64,000 nucleotides of DNA, taken from NCBI RefSeq assembly GCF_017352135.1, contig NZ_CP071454.1:806001-870000 (forward strand). Reading direction: 5' to 3'. The notes under the pieces are model-generated. The model did no database searches. It was not told where the DNA came from and saw only the letters and a list, made by a program, of their open reading frames with translations. The translations under genes and the position numbers were made by a program. This DNA is from Rhizobium lentis (lineage in GTDB: Bacteria; Pseudomonadota; Alphaproteobacteria; Rhizobiales; Rhizobiaceae). Below, piece by piece: positions 9,241 through 16,997 of the stretch (positions are counted from its first letter, which is position 1; every line of letters begins with the position of its first letter).

Positions 9241-9254
9241 ACCGTCCAGACGGT
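9241..9254. promoter_or_regulatory. TetR-type operator and promoter of tetR-smr
   Basis: ACCGTCCAGACGGT is a perfect inverted repeat with 6-bp arms. On the minus strand it lies between a TTGACA -35 (9256-9261) and the TetR start, so bound repressor would cover the core promoter. Confidence 0.72.
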
Positions 9255-9394
9255 TTGTCAAGGGAAATCAGCTGAATCTCCTGCCGCGCTGGAATTATGG
9301 GCGAAATGCCGCGGCACTTTGATGACAGTTGCGATCATTTGCCATCAGGTGCATGAAGGGTCGGGCGCATAGGAACGATATCGGGGATGATTTC

Positions 9395-9784
9395 GTGACG
9401 GAGAAGGTCACCACTTTATATGAAGCGATCGGCGGCGATCCGGTCGTGCGGGCGCTGACGCGACGCTTCTACGCGCTGATGGATGCACTTCCGGAGGCAA
9501 GCCACGTGCGCGCCGTGCACCCGGCGAGCCTCGAAGGAAGCGAAGAGAAATTCTACGAATACATGACCGGCTATCTCGGCGGGCCGCCGCTTTATACCGA
9601 CAAACGCGGCCATCCGCGCTTGCGCAGCCGCCATTTCGTCGCCGAGATCGGCCCGATCGAGCGCGACGAATGGCTGCTCTGCTTTCGCCGCGCGCTTGAC
9701 GAAACGGTATCGAGCCAATCGCTTCGCGATCTCATCTGGGCGCCGGTCGAACGCCTTGCCTATCACATGCAAAACAAGGAATAA
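9395..9784 (+). CDS. group II truncated haemoglobin
   Basis: This protein of about 129 residues has the 2-on-2 globin signature: LYEAIGG at the N-terminus, an FYALMD helix B segment, and the YLGGPPLYTDKRGHPRLRSRH region around the proximal histidine. Group II (trHbO-like) globins bind O2 or NO and are linked to oxygen handling and nitrosative protection. The GTG at 9395 follows a GGGGA ribosome site; the ATG at 9353 is an alternative without one. The DUF423 membrane protein follows after two bases. Confidence 0.88.
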   Translation: MTEKVTTLYEAIGGDPVVRALTRRFYALMDALPEASHVRAVHPASLEGSEEKFYEYMTGYLGGPPLYTDKRGHPRLRSRHFVAEIGPIERDEWLLCFRRALDETVSSQSLRDLIWAPVERLAYHMQNKE

Positions 9785-9786
9785 TC

Positions 9787-10158
9787 ATGAGGCTCAACGC
9801 GCGCCTGGAGCCGGCGCTCTATTTCTTTGCCGGCCTGTTCGGCGTAGCCGGCGTGGCGCTCGCAGCGCTTGCCGTCCATGGCGGCGGTGATGCCAACCTA
9901 GCCGCATCCGCGTCCGCCATGTGCCTAGCGCATGCCCCCGCCTTGCTGGCATTGGCGCTCGGTGCCACCCGGCTTAAAACCGCCTGGCTGGCCGGTTTTC
10001 TAATGATCGTCGGAACCCTGCTTTTTGCCGGCGATCTCGTCACGCTCCGCTTTTCCGGCTCCGGGCTCTTCCCCTACGCCGCGCCGACCGGCGGCTGGGC
10101 GATGATGCTTGGCTGGCTGGCCGTTGCGGGAGGCGCTATCTTCCGACTGAGGGCTTAG
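9787..10158 (+). CDS. DUF423 small membrane protein
   Basis: This 123-residue, four-helix hydrophobic protein matches the DUF423/YgdD family, with an early FAGLFGVAGVALAALAVHG segment and a C-terminal PTGGWAMMLGWL segment. Function is unknown. It lies two bases after the globin gene and overlaps, tail to tail, the VOC gene on the other strand by 4 bases. It is probably cotranscribed with the globin. Confidence 0.85.
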   Translation: MRLNARLEPALYFFAGLFGVAGVALAALAVHGGGDANLAASASAMCLAHAPALLALALGATRLKTAWLAGFLMIVGTLLFAGDLVTLRFSGSGLFPYAAPTGGWAMMLGWLAVAGGAIFRLRA

Positions 10159-10526
10159 ACGCGCTGCTGCGGCACACGGCCAAAGCGCAAGAGATTGCCG
10201 TGCGGGTCATGGATGTAGAATTCCTCCATATTCCACGGCCGCACTTCCATCTCGGTCAGGCGCTCAATGCCCCTTTCGAGATATTCCGCGTGAAGAGCGC
10301 CGATAGCGCCGCCCCTGAGGTAGACAGAGGTCTTCTCGCAAAGCCCCGCATCTGTGGTGCGCCAAAAATGCAGTTCCATCTCGTCACGCCGCAGTATGAG
10401 ATAGTCTTCCGCCTGATAGACGACATTGGCAAAACCGAGCTTGTCTCGATAGAAGGCCAGCGTCGCGTCGATATCGAGCGACGGCAGAACCGGCAGGACC
10501 TCGATACGATCAGACCCCTGTTTCAT
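10155..10526 (-). CDS. VOC superfamily (glyoxalase/bleomycin-resistance fold) protein
   Basis: This 123-residue single-domain VOC protein contains two beta-alpha-beta-beta-beta modules, including LAFYRDKLGFANVVY (about 25-39) and the C-terminal FYIHDPHGNLLRFGR motif. It resembles bleomycin-resistance-like binding proteins more than glyoxalase I. It is the last gene of a four-gene minus-strand operon, and its ATG overlaps the stop of the IsdG-like gene by 4 bases. Ligand unknown; the operon context suggests a link to iron or haem. Confidence 0.82.
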   Translation of the reverse strand: MKQGSDRIEVLPVLPSLDIDATLAFYRDKLGFANVVYQAEDYLILRRDEMELHFWRTTDAGLCEKTSVYLRGGAIGALHAEYLERGIERLTEMEVRPWNMEEFYIHDPHGNLLRFGRVPQQRV

Positions 10527-10837
10527 ATGCCATCCACCACGTTGAAGCCTTCGAACACGGGCGGTCCCTTGTACATCGCCTTGCGGTCGCCGGCATTGCG
10601 GTGCGCCGCGCGAAAATTCTCGGATTTCGTCCAGTTCCGAAAATCGTCTTCGCTGCTCCAGACCGTGTGTGAGGAATAGAGCGTATAGCCCTCCTCTTCG
10701 TCGGCCTTGCCGCGCAGCAGGCGGAATTCGATGAAACCAGGCACCTCGGCCAGGCTGGAATCGCGGTTGCGCCAGACTGTTTCGAAATCGCCCTCGGTCC
10801 CGGTTACAACCTTGAAGCGGTTCATTGCGATATACAT
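10523..10837 (-). CDS. IsdG/HmuQ-like haem-degrading monooxygenase (ABM fold)
   Basis: This 104-residue antibiotic-biosynthesis-monooxygenase fold protein begins MYIAMNRFKV and contains PGFIEFRLLRG, TLYSSHTVW and FRNWTKSENFRAAH, as in the rhizobial HmuQ/HmuD and IsdG haem oxygenases that open the porphyrin ring and release iron. It has a strong GGAG ribosome site. It is third in an operon starting at a perfect RirA-type iron box (11602) and lies near hmuPSTUV. A role in releasing iron from imported haem is well supported; the symbol is withheld because no closer match could be checked. Confidence 0.8.
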   Translation of the reverse strand: MYIAMNRFKVVTGTEGDFETVWRNRDSSLAEVPGFIEFRLLRGKADEEEGYTLYSSHTVWSSEDDFRNWTKSENFRAAHRNAGDRKAMYKGPPVFEGFNVVDGI

Positions 10838-10846
10838 GGAGTCTCC

Positions 10847-11107
10847 TTACGCCTTCCTGGCCACGCGCGCGGGAAAGGCGAGAATATTATTGCCGTTTGC
10901 CGCCGCCGTGCCAACCGGCTTTGTCGCGGCTTCCCCGGGCATACGCGCCTCCCAGGTCGGGAACAGCGTTACGTTCTGATGGAACTGCTGGCGTTCGGCA
11001 TGCAGCAGGAAAAGTTCGTAGAGCTCGGGCACGAGGCCGTCGCCGCTCTGCGCGGCGAGCTTGTGCAGACCGATCATGGTGAAGCCATCGCGGCGCTGGT
11101 CGTTCAT
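10847..11107 (-). CDS. small conserved hypothetical protein in an iron-linked operon
   Basis: This 86-residue protein has no recognised domain. It is moderately charged at the N-terminus (MNDQRRDGFTMIGLHKLAAQ) and has the segment ELFLLHAERQQFHQNVTLFP. Its start overlaps the stop of the DUF2325 gene (ATGA) and it ends 9 bases before the IsdG-like gene, which is the best evidence that it is real. No signal peptide or membrane segment is visible. Confidence 0.72.
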   Translation of the reverse strand: MNDQRRDGFTMIGLHKLAAQSGDGLVPELYELFLLHAERQQFHQNVTLFPTWEARMPGEAATKPVGTAAANGNNILAFPARVARKA

Positions 11108-11511
11108 CGGGAGTTGTCTCGTTCGTTCATCGTCTGCAGCGCACGCTCCAGGCTGGACTTGCTGCCATTGCGAAGCGGGATGAAGGCCTTGCTGAACTTC
11201 TTGCAGCCGGTCTTCACGCGCAGGCAGGCATCGTGGCTGATACAGTCGATCGGGCAGAAGACGCAGTCGACCGAGGGAAGCAGCGTGTCGATGCGGGAAA
11301 CCGCCTCACGCAAGCCGCCATCATGATGGATGAGCTCGGCGCCGAAATTGCTGGCGATCTGGCGAAGATGCGCCACCTGGCAGTCACGACCGCCGACATA
11401 GAGGAAACTGCGGCCATCCAGTTTGGATCGTCCGTGGGATGCCTGGCCGGCGTCCTCAGCCGCGCTGTCGCGGACTTCCCGGTTCGATCCCTTCTTGCCC
11501 TTGCGAGCCAT
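11104..11511 (-). CDS. DUF2325 domain protein
   Basis: This 135-residue protein has a basic N-terminal 30 residues followed by a DUF2325 domain (about 33-125): GRSFLYVGGRDCQVAHLRQ, then an HHDGG segment, then a Cys cluster (VDCVFCPIDCISHDAC, with a further CLRVKTGC). The spaced cysteines could hold a metal or cluster, though this is not established for the family. It is the first gene of the operon that leads to the haem monooxygenase, downstream of the iron box. Coregulation with haem use makes a redox or metal role plausible. Confidence 0.85.
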   Translation of the reverse strand: MARKGKKGSNREVRDSAAEDAGQASHGRSKLDGRSFLYVGGRDCQVAHLRQIASNFGAELIHHDGGLREAVSRIDTLLPSVDCVFCPIDCISHDACLRVKTGCKKFSKAFIPLRNGSKSSLERALQTMNERDNSR

Positions 11512-11601
11512 ATCCCACCCGTTCGCTCGTTGATCGTCACACGATTCATGCGTGTGCGAACGGACCTTATTAAACTTGATTTTTGGAGTAAAGTATAAAG
11601 T

Positions 11602-11616
11602 TGAATGATTTTATCA
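11602..11616 (-). promoter_or_regulatory. RirA-type iron-responsive box (IRO)
   Basis: TGAATGATTTTATCA matches the rhizobial IRO pattern TGA-N9-TCA exactly. It is about 90 bases upstream of the DUF2325 start, inside the only AT-rich promoter-like stretch, with a possible TATACT -10 just downstream on the minus strand. Confidence 0.7.
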
Positions 11617-11618
11617 TA

Positions 11619-12941
11619 TTATTGAACCTCGATCACAAGCGAGTTGAAATTCCTTCCATTTCCACCGGGCGTTGGGCCAAATGGCGCGGCCCGCCTGATA
11701 GCATTGACGGCAAGTTGATCGATTTCGGCAACGCCAGATCCGTTCACCACGCGAACGGAGGTCAGGCCTCCGCTTCCATTCACCGAAAACGAGACAACCA
11801 CGGTTCCCTCGACACCACGTGGCGTTCTGACCGCACGGCGAATGCGACTGCGGACCTTGCCGTCGTAATTGGCAAAAGCTGCACTTCCGACACCATCATT
11901 GTTGCTGACGCCGCGTGAACTGTGATCCGACTGAGATGACGAATTACCCTCGGCAACACCTCGTACTGAATCCTGCTGCGCCTCGCCCTGGGAACCAGAG
12001 GCCTTTTTCGGCGGCCGCTTCCTCTCAACCTGTTTCGGTTTATCCTGAGCCGCCACTTTTGGCTTCGGCTTCGGCGTCACAATCTCTTGCGGCGCTTCCG
12101 GCTCGGGCTGAACCTCCGCCGTTTCGACCGGCTTCACCTCTTCGGGTTCGACCGCCGCAACAGGCGGCACCTCGGACGGCTGCACTTCCGCAGGGACTTC
12201 CTCAAGCTTCTGCTCCTCCGGAACAACCGTCGACAACGGCTGCGCAACGGCGGTTTCCGCCGGCACTTCCGAAACGAGAACTTCCGGCTCGACAGCTGCC
12301 ACGGCTTCCGGAGACACGCGCGTCACCTCTGGAGCCGGAACTTGCTGAACCGGATCTTGCGTCTCGACAGGTGAAACCGCGCTTGGCTGAACGGTTTCCG
12401 GCTGAAGGCTTGCCGTTTCCGTTGGCTGGATCGTATCGGGCTCGACAGCCTCCGGAATGATCTCCTCCTGTACCGTCACCTCGGCCTTGCCGGCAGCGGT
12501 CTGATCGACATCCGAATTGCCGAACATCACGACACTTACGGCTTCACCAGCTTCCTCGACCGCCTTCTCCGGGATGTGCGGAAAGGCAACGACCAGCGCC
12601 GCGGCCAATGCGACGTGAAAGAAGAACGAACCAACACACGTCAGCGCCACCCGCTGCCGCACCGGCGCCTTCTCGTCTTCCTGCTTCTCCACCGCCGCAT
12701 CCAAGGGCGGCGCGGAAACGGGAGCGGCCGGCGCGGTTTCCGGATGGTCGGGAAAGGAGGATATCTGCGCAAAACGCGTGTAGTGGAACACCGTCTCGCC
12801 GGCCGGCTGCCGCTGCGCGTTGCGCAGTTCGGGAAGTTCGTGGCCAGGGTGCATACCGGGTGTATTGTCGTTCAGGCTGCCGCCGGCGTCCGCCTCCCCG
12901 ATGAGCACGTGTCTCGATCTGGATTTCGCTGAAATCGCCAT
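11619..12941 (-). CDS. tonB: TonB family energy-transducing protein
   Basis: This 440-residue protein has a cytoplasmic N-terminus (about 1-95), one transmembrane helix (about 98-122), a long Pro/Glu/Val-rich periplasmic spacer (about 135-310) and a C-terminal TonB domain (about 350-440) with VEGTVVVSFSVNGSGGLTSV. TonB couples the proton-motive force via ExbBD to outer-membrane receptors, and here it likely serves haem uptake by the adjacent hmu system. The N-terminal cytoplasmic extension is longer than in enteric TonB, as is common in rhizobia. The start could lie further downstream. Confidence 0.9.
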   Translation of the reverse strand: MAISAKSRSRHVLIGEADAGGSLNDNTPGMHPGHELPELRNAQRQPAGETVFHYTRFAQISSFPDHPETAPAAPVSAPPLDAAVEKQEDEKAPVRQRVALTCVGSFFFHVALAAALVVAFPHIPEKAVEEAGEAVSVVMFGNSDVDQTAAGKAEVTVQEEIIPEAVEPDTIQPTETASLQPETVQPSAVSPVETQDPVQQVPAPEVTRVSPEAVAAVEPEVLVSEVPAETAVAQPLSTVVPEEQKLEEVPAEVQPSEVPPVAAVEPEEVKPVETAEVQPEPEAPQEIVTPKPKPKVAAQDKPKQVERKRPPKKASGSQGEAQQDSVRGVAEGNSSSQSDHSSRGVSNNDGVGSAAFANYDGKVRSRIRRAVRTPRGVEGTVVVSFSVNGSGGLTSVRVVNGSGVAEIDQLAVNAIRRAAPFGPTPGGNGRNFNSLVIEVQ

Positions 12942-12972
12942 TCTCTACGCCTCGGAAAGCCTGGAACATGTC

Positions 12973-13090
12973 CGCCGGGGTTCATCCCGGCGTTTTCGTG
13001 AGCAAATTCCAGCAAAACTGCGGAGCGGTTTTGCGTCCGGAATTGCGTGAAAACAAAGAGCTAGAGCATTTCCCCGCATGGAAATGCTCT
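12973..13090. repeat. rhizobial intergenic palindrome cluster
   Basis: Three inverted repeats lie between tonB and the secreted-protein gene: CGCCGGG...CCCGGCG followed by TTTT (12973-12996), GCAAAAC...GTTTTGC (about 13010-13034), and AGAGCATTTCC-ccgcat-GGAAATGCTCT (13063-13090), which begins inside the stop codon of the gene at 13089. The phrase GCGTCCGGAATTGCGT and the AGAGCATTTCC arms are of a kind I recognise as repeated in rhizobial intergenic spaces. The last one probably terminates the secreted-protein transcript. Confidence 0.65.
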
Positions 13091-13514
13091 AACCCTCGAA
13101 GGGAACGGAGATCTGCGAGCGGGTGACGAGAGCCTTCATGCACTCGCCGGCGACCGGCCCGTCGCACACCGGCGTGTAGTTGATGAGGATTCGGGTCACG
13201 CTCTCGCATTTGACATTCGGCATGTCGAACTGGCGCACGCGCTTCTTGCCTTGCGGCAGATCGCGGAAGTCGAGAACCGTGATGCGGTCGACGGCATTCT
13301 TGTCGTTGAAGAAGGCAAGCTCGAAGGAAACCTTGTTGATAGCGGCGGGCAGCTTGTTCAGTGCTACGAAGGTCATCATGCAGCCCTTCTGCGAGGGCGC
13401 CAGCGCATTGAGTTCGACATCCAGAGAAGCCGCGGGTGCCGCCTCCTGCGCCTGGCATACGCCAGCAGCCGCCATCATCAAGCCGGCCGCAACGGCCGCA
13501 AACCTACCCGTCAT
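13089..13514 (-). CDS. secreted protein of unknown function
   Basis: This 141-residue protein has a typical signal peptide (about residues 1-23, ending in CQAQ). The mature part carries four cysteines and the segment KVSFELAFFNDKNAVDRITVLDFRDLPQGK, and looks like a small beta-rich periplasmic domain. The ATG at 13514 is chosen for its GGAGAAG ribosome site; a longer frame from 13547 lacks one. It is divergent from hmuP. I do not recognise the family. Confidence 0.8.
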   Translation of the reverse strand: MTGRFAAVAAGLMMAAAGVCQAQEAAPAASLDVELNALAPSQKGCMMTFVALNKLPAAINKVSFELAFFNDKNAVDRITVLDFRDLPQGKKRVRQFDMPNVKCESVTRILINYTPVCDGPVAGECMKALVTRSQISVPFEG

Positions 13515-13576
13515 AATCTTCTCCGCATTGTCGCGAGCCGTGGGCAAACGGCTTCATATCAGCAATCTCAAAAACT

Positions 13577-13591
13577 TGACTGCGTTAGTCT
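13577..13591 (+). promoter_or_regulatory. IRO-like element upstream of hmuP
   Basis: TGACTGCGTTAGTCT fits TGA-N9-TCA except for the last base. GACT-N5-AGTC within it is a perfect palindrome. It lies about 25 bases before hmuP and overlaps a TTGACT -35-like hexamer. Confidence 0.5.
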
Positions 13592-13613
13592 CCTATTGCG
13601 TCTTTAAAAAACT

Positions 13614-13874
13614 ATGAGTAAGAAAGTCAAGATAATTGTAAACGCAACCGGAGACCTTCAGATCCCCGGTCTTACGGAATTGCCAGCCGAAATGATGGTT
13701 GAAAAGCCAGATACCTTTAAGCATGCGCCACTGCCTTCCGAGACGGCGGCGCAGCACCGAATCGTCGAAAGCGCGGATCTTTTCCGCGGCACGAACGAGA
13801 TCATGATTCGACACGACGGGCTGGTTTACCGCCTGAAGATTACCCGCCAGGGCAAACTCATTCTCAATAAATAG
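13614..13874 (+). CDS. hmuP: haemin uptake protein HmuP/HemP
   Basis: This 86-residue protein has the C-terminal HemP domain at about residues 48-86, ending in the family hallmark RHDGLVYRLKITRQGKLILNK-type sequence. In Bradyrhizobium and Sinorhizobium, HmuP is a small activator needed for expression of the haem receptor gene. It is the first gene of hmuPSTUV, with hmuS 8 bases downstream. The first 45 residues are longer than in minimal HemP proteins. Confidence 0.9.
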   Translation: MSKKVKIIVNATGDLQIPGLTELPAEMMVEKPDTFKHAPLPSETAAQHRIVESADLFRGTNEIMIRHDGLVYRLKITRQGKLILNK

Positions 13875-13882
13875 GGCAGGAC

Positions 13883-14932
13883 ATGACTGAGCAGAAAAGA
13901 CCGGCGCCAGCCGAAATCCGCGCGTTTCGCGCCGAGAATCCGAAGATGCGCGAGCGCGAAATCGCCGCTCAGCTGAAGATTTCCGAGGCAGCCCTCGTCG
14001 CCGCCGAAACCGGCATCAGCGTCACCCGCATCGATGGCAGCGCATTGAAGCTTCTCGAGCGCGTGGAACGCCTCGGCGAAGTGATGGCGCTGTCGCGCAA
14101 CGAAAGCGCCGTGCACGAAAAGATCGGCGTCTTCGAAAACATCAAGAGCGGCGCCCAGGCCGCGATCGTCCTCGGCGAGAACATCGACCTGCGCATCTTC
14201 CCCAACCGCTGGGAGCATGGCTTTGCCGTCTCCAAGAAGGATGGCGAACAGGAGCGTCTCAGCCTGCAATATTTCGACAAGGCGGGCAACGCCGTGCACA
14301 AGGTGCATCTGCGTCCGAATTCCAATATCGAGGCCTATCACGCGATCGTCGCCGAGCTGAGACTCGAGGATCAGTCGCAGGAATTCGTCGAGGCCGAGAT
14401 CTCGAATGCCGCCAATGAGACCGCCGATGTCAGCCGCGACGAGCTGCGCGACAATTGGAGCAAGCTCACCGATACCCACGAATTCTTCGGCATGCTGAAG
14501 CGCCTGAAGATCGGCCGCCAGGCGGCTGTACGCACCGTCGGCGACGACTATGCCTGGCAGCTCGACAACACTGCGACGGCGGGAATGATGCATGCTTCGG
14601 TGAAATCGGGCCTGCCGATCATGTGTTTCGTCGCCAATAGCGGCATCGTCCAGATCCATTCCGGCCCGATTTTCAACGTGCAGGCGATGGGTCCGTGGAT
14701 CAACATCATGGACCCGACCTTCCACCTGCATCTGCGCCAGGATCACATCGCCGAGACCTGGGCGGTGCGCAAGCCGACCAAGGACGGCCACGTCACCTCG
14801 CTGGAAGCCTACGATGCCGACGGCGAGATGATCATCCAATTCTTCGGCAAGCGGAAAGAAGGCTCCGACGAACGCGCCGAATGGCGCGAGATCATGGAAA
14901 ACCTGCCGCGAGCTGCCAGTGTCGCCGCATAA
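13883..14932 (+). CDS. hmuS: haemin-degrading factor HmuS
   Basis: This 349-residue protein consists of two tandem HemS/ChuX-type repeats (about 25-170 and 195-340). It binds haem in the cytoplasm and passes it on or degrades it. The N-terminus EIRAFRAENPKMREREIAAQL is typical of the family. The next gene, hmuT, begins 11 bases after its stop. With the IsdG-like protein at 10523, the window has two candidates for haem breakdown. Confidence 0.93.
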   Translation: MTEQKRPAPAEIRAFRAENPKMREREIAAQLKISEAALVAAETGISVTRIDGSALKLLERVERLGEVMALSRNESAVHEKIGVFENIKSGAQAAIVLGENIDLRIFPNRWEHGFAVSKKDGEQERLSLQYFDKAGNAVHKVHLRPNSNIEAYHAIVAELRLEDQSQEFVEAEISNAANETADVSRDELRDNWSKLTDTHEFFGMLKRLKIGRQAAVRTVGDDYAWQLDNTATAGMMHASVKSGLPIMCFVANSGIVQIHSGPIFNVQAMGPWINIMDPTFHLHLRQDHIAETWAVRKPTKDGHVTSLEAYDADGEMIIQFFGKRKEGSDERAEWREIMENLPRAASVAA

Positions 14933-14943
14933 GGATCACAGCG

Positions 14944-15873
14944 ATGACGATGCGTAACAATCTGCGCCGGATTCGTCTATGGGAACTGGCCTTGACGGCT
15001 GTTGTCATGGCGCTGCCGCTGATCCTGACAGCGCCGGCCGGCAAGCACTTCTCTCTCATCCGCACCGCTCACGCCGAGGAAAGGAAGCTCGATACGTCGC
15101 GCCTCGTTTCGGTCGGCGGCGACGTCACTGAGATCGTCTACGCCCTCGGCGAGGAAGGCCGGCTGATCGCCCGCGACACGACGAGCCTCTATCCGGAGGC
15201 GGCGCTGAAGCTCCCGAATGTCGGTTACATGCGGGCACTCTCGCCGGAAGGCATCCTTGCGATGAACCCGACGGCGATCATCGCCGTCGAAGGCTCCGGT
15301 CCGCCGGAGGCGCTTGCGGTGCTGAAGAATGCCAGCGTTCCCTTCGAGATGGTGCCGAACGCCTTTACCCGCGACGGCATCATCGCCAAGATCGACCGCG
15401 TCGGCACGCTGCTCGGCGTGCCTGACAAGGCAAAGACGCTCGAAGAAAAGGTCGCGGCCGATCTCGACGCAGCGATCGCCGATGCCGAAAGGCGCCCGGA
15501 GACGGAGCGCAAGCGCGTTCTCTTCATCCTCAGCGCCCAGAACGGCCGGATCATGGCATCGGGCACCGGCACGGCGGCCGATGGCGTCATCCAGCTTGCC
15601 GGGGCCGTCAACGCCGTCGGCGCATTCCCCGGCTATAAGCCGCTGACCGACGAGGCGATCATCGAAGCCAAGCCCGACATCATCCTGATGATGAACCGCG
15701 GCGACGGCGCCGGCACTAAGAACGAAGACCTGCTGGCGCAGCCGGCAATCGCGTTGACGCCGGCCGGAGAGAAGAAGGCAATCATCCGGATGGACGGCGT
15801 CTACCTGCTCGGCTTCGGCCCGCGTACGGCGAGCGCGGTGCGTGACCTCAATGCGGCGATCTACGGGGGCTGA
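14944..15873 (+). CDS. hmuT: haemin ABC transporter periplasmic binding protein HmuT
   Basis: This 309-residue periplasmic binding protein has a signal region of about 45 residues ending near RTAHAEE and a class III substrate-binding (BtuF/HmuT) fold with DTSRLVSVGGDVTEIVYALG at its start. The start at 14944 was chosen because an upstream-extended frame overlaps all of the hmuS end; ATGACG here follows AAGGATC. It delivers haem from the receptor to HmuUV. Confidence 0.92.
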   Translation: MTMRNNLRRIRLWELALTAVVMALPLILTAPAGKHFSLIRTAHAEERKLDTSRLVSVGGDVTEIVYALGEEGRLIARDTTSLYPEAALKLPNVGYMRALSPEGILAMNPTAIIAVEGSGPPEALAVLKNASVPFEMVPNAFTRDGIIAKIDRVGTLLGVPDKAKTLEEKVAADLDAAIADAERRPETERKRVLFILSAQNGRIMASGTGTAADGVIQLAGAVNAVGAFPGYKPLTDEAIIEAKPDIILMMNRGDGAGTKNEDLLAQPAIALTPAGEKKAIIRMDGVYLLGFGPRTASAVRDLNAAIYGG

Positions 15874-15875
15874 TC

Positions 15876-16988
15876 ATGGCTCTGTCGCAAGCCATGACGC
15901 GGCGAAGGCGACCATTCCGGATGGAAGAGATGCGTGATATCGGGCAGACAGGCGACCGGACGCGGCTCGCCCTGCTAGCAATCACCGTGCTTGCCGCCGG
16001 CTCGGTCTTCTCGATGCTGTTTTCGGTGACCACCGGCGCTTCGGATGCATCGATCCTCGACGTGATCCGCAACATGACGGGCACGGAGACCGCGCTCAGC
16101 GCCCGCGATCGAATAATCATCTTCGACATCCGCCTGCCGAGGGCGATCCTCGGCTTCCTGATCGGCGCCTCGCTGGCCGTTTCAGGCACGCTGATGCAGG
16201 GCCTCTTCCGCAATCCGCTGGCCGATCCCGGCCTCGTCGGCGTCTCCTCCGGCGCAAGCTTCGGCGCGGTCGCCATCATCGTGCTTGGCGGCGGTCTCGC
16301 GGCCCCGCTCGTAGCAATTTTCGGCATCTACGCTCTGCCGGCGGCCGCCTTCGGCGGCGGCCTCGCCACGACGCTGCTGCTCTACAGGATCGCCACCCGC
16401 CAAGGCCAGACCTCGGTGGCAACGATGCTGCTTGCTGGTATCGCGCTGGGCGCGCTCGCCCTGGCGCTGACCGGCCTGCTGATCTACATGGCGAACGACC
16501 AGCAGCTGCGCGACCTGACCTTCTGGAGCATGGGTTCGCTTGCCGGTGCCACATGGACGAAGATCGCCGCCGCCGGCCCGATCATTCTTCTTTCCTTCAC
16601 CGCCTTGCCCTTCATGGCTCGCGGGCTCAATGCCATCACGCTCGGCGAGGCCGCCGCCTTTCATATGGGCGTACCGGTGCAGCGGCTGAAGAATGTGGCG
16701 ATCGTCGGCGTCGCCGCTGCGACCGGCGCTTCCGTCGCCGTCAGTGGCGGCATCGGCTTCGTCGGCATCGTCGTGCCGCATATCCTGCGCATGGCGATCG
16801 GCCCGGATCATCGTTTCCTGCTGCCGGCCGCAGCTCTTCTCGGCGGCTCGCTGCTAATCTTCGCAGACGTTCTCGCCCGCACGCTGGTTGCCCCGGCCGA
16901 ACTGCCGATTGGCATCATCACCGCCGCGGTCGGCGGGCCGTTCTTCCTGTGGATTCTGCTGAAGCAGCGTTCGCGCGTTGCCCTGTGA
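15876..16988 (+). CDS. hmuU: haemin ABC transporter permease HmuU
   Basis: This 370-residue FecCD-type permease has about ten transmembrane helices and the family motifs RLPRAILGFLIGASLAVSG (about 86-104) and GLVGVSSGASFGA. The N-terminal 30 residues before the first helix are variable, so a later start is possible. It forms the inner-membrane channel with HmuV as ATPase. It starts two bases after the hmuT stop. Confidence 0.93.
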   Translation: MALSQAMTRRRRPFRMEEMRDIGQTGDRTRLALLAITVLAAGSVFSMLFSVTTGASDASILDVIRNMTGTETALSARDRIIIFDIRLPRAILGFLIGASLAVSGTLMQGLFRNPLADPGLVGVSSGASFGAVAIIVLGGGLAAPLVAIFGIYALPAAAFGGGLATTLLLYRIATRQGQTSVATMLLAGIALGALALALTGLLIYMANDQQLRDLTFWSMGSLAGATWTKIAAAGPIILLSFTALPFMARGLNAITLGEAAAFHMGVPVQRLKNVAIVGVAAATGASVAVSGGIGFVGIVVPHILRMAIGPDHRFLLPAAALLGGSLLIFADVLARTLVAPAELPIGIITAAVGGPFFLWILLKQRSRVAL

Positions 16989-16997
16989 GCGACTGAA

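Noticed and set aside
12087-12374. Arg/Leu-rich plus-strand frame opposite tonB
   Set aside because: It arises from the Pro/Glu/Val repeat region of tonB read in reverse.
13826-14839. 337-codon minus-strand frame opposite hmuS
   Set aside because: Antisense of the haem-degrading factor gene; no family features.
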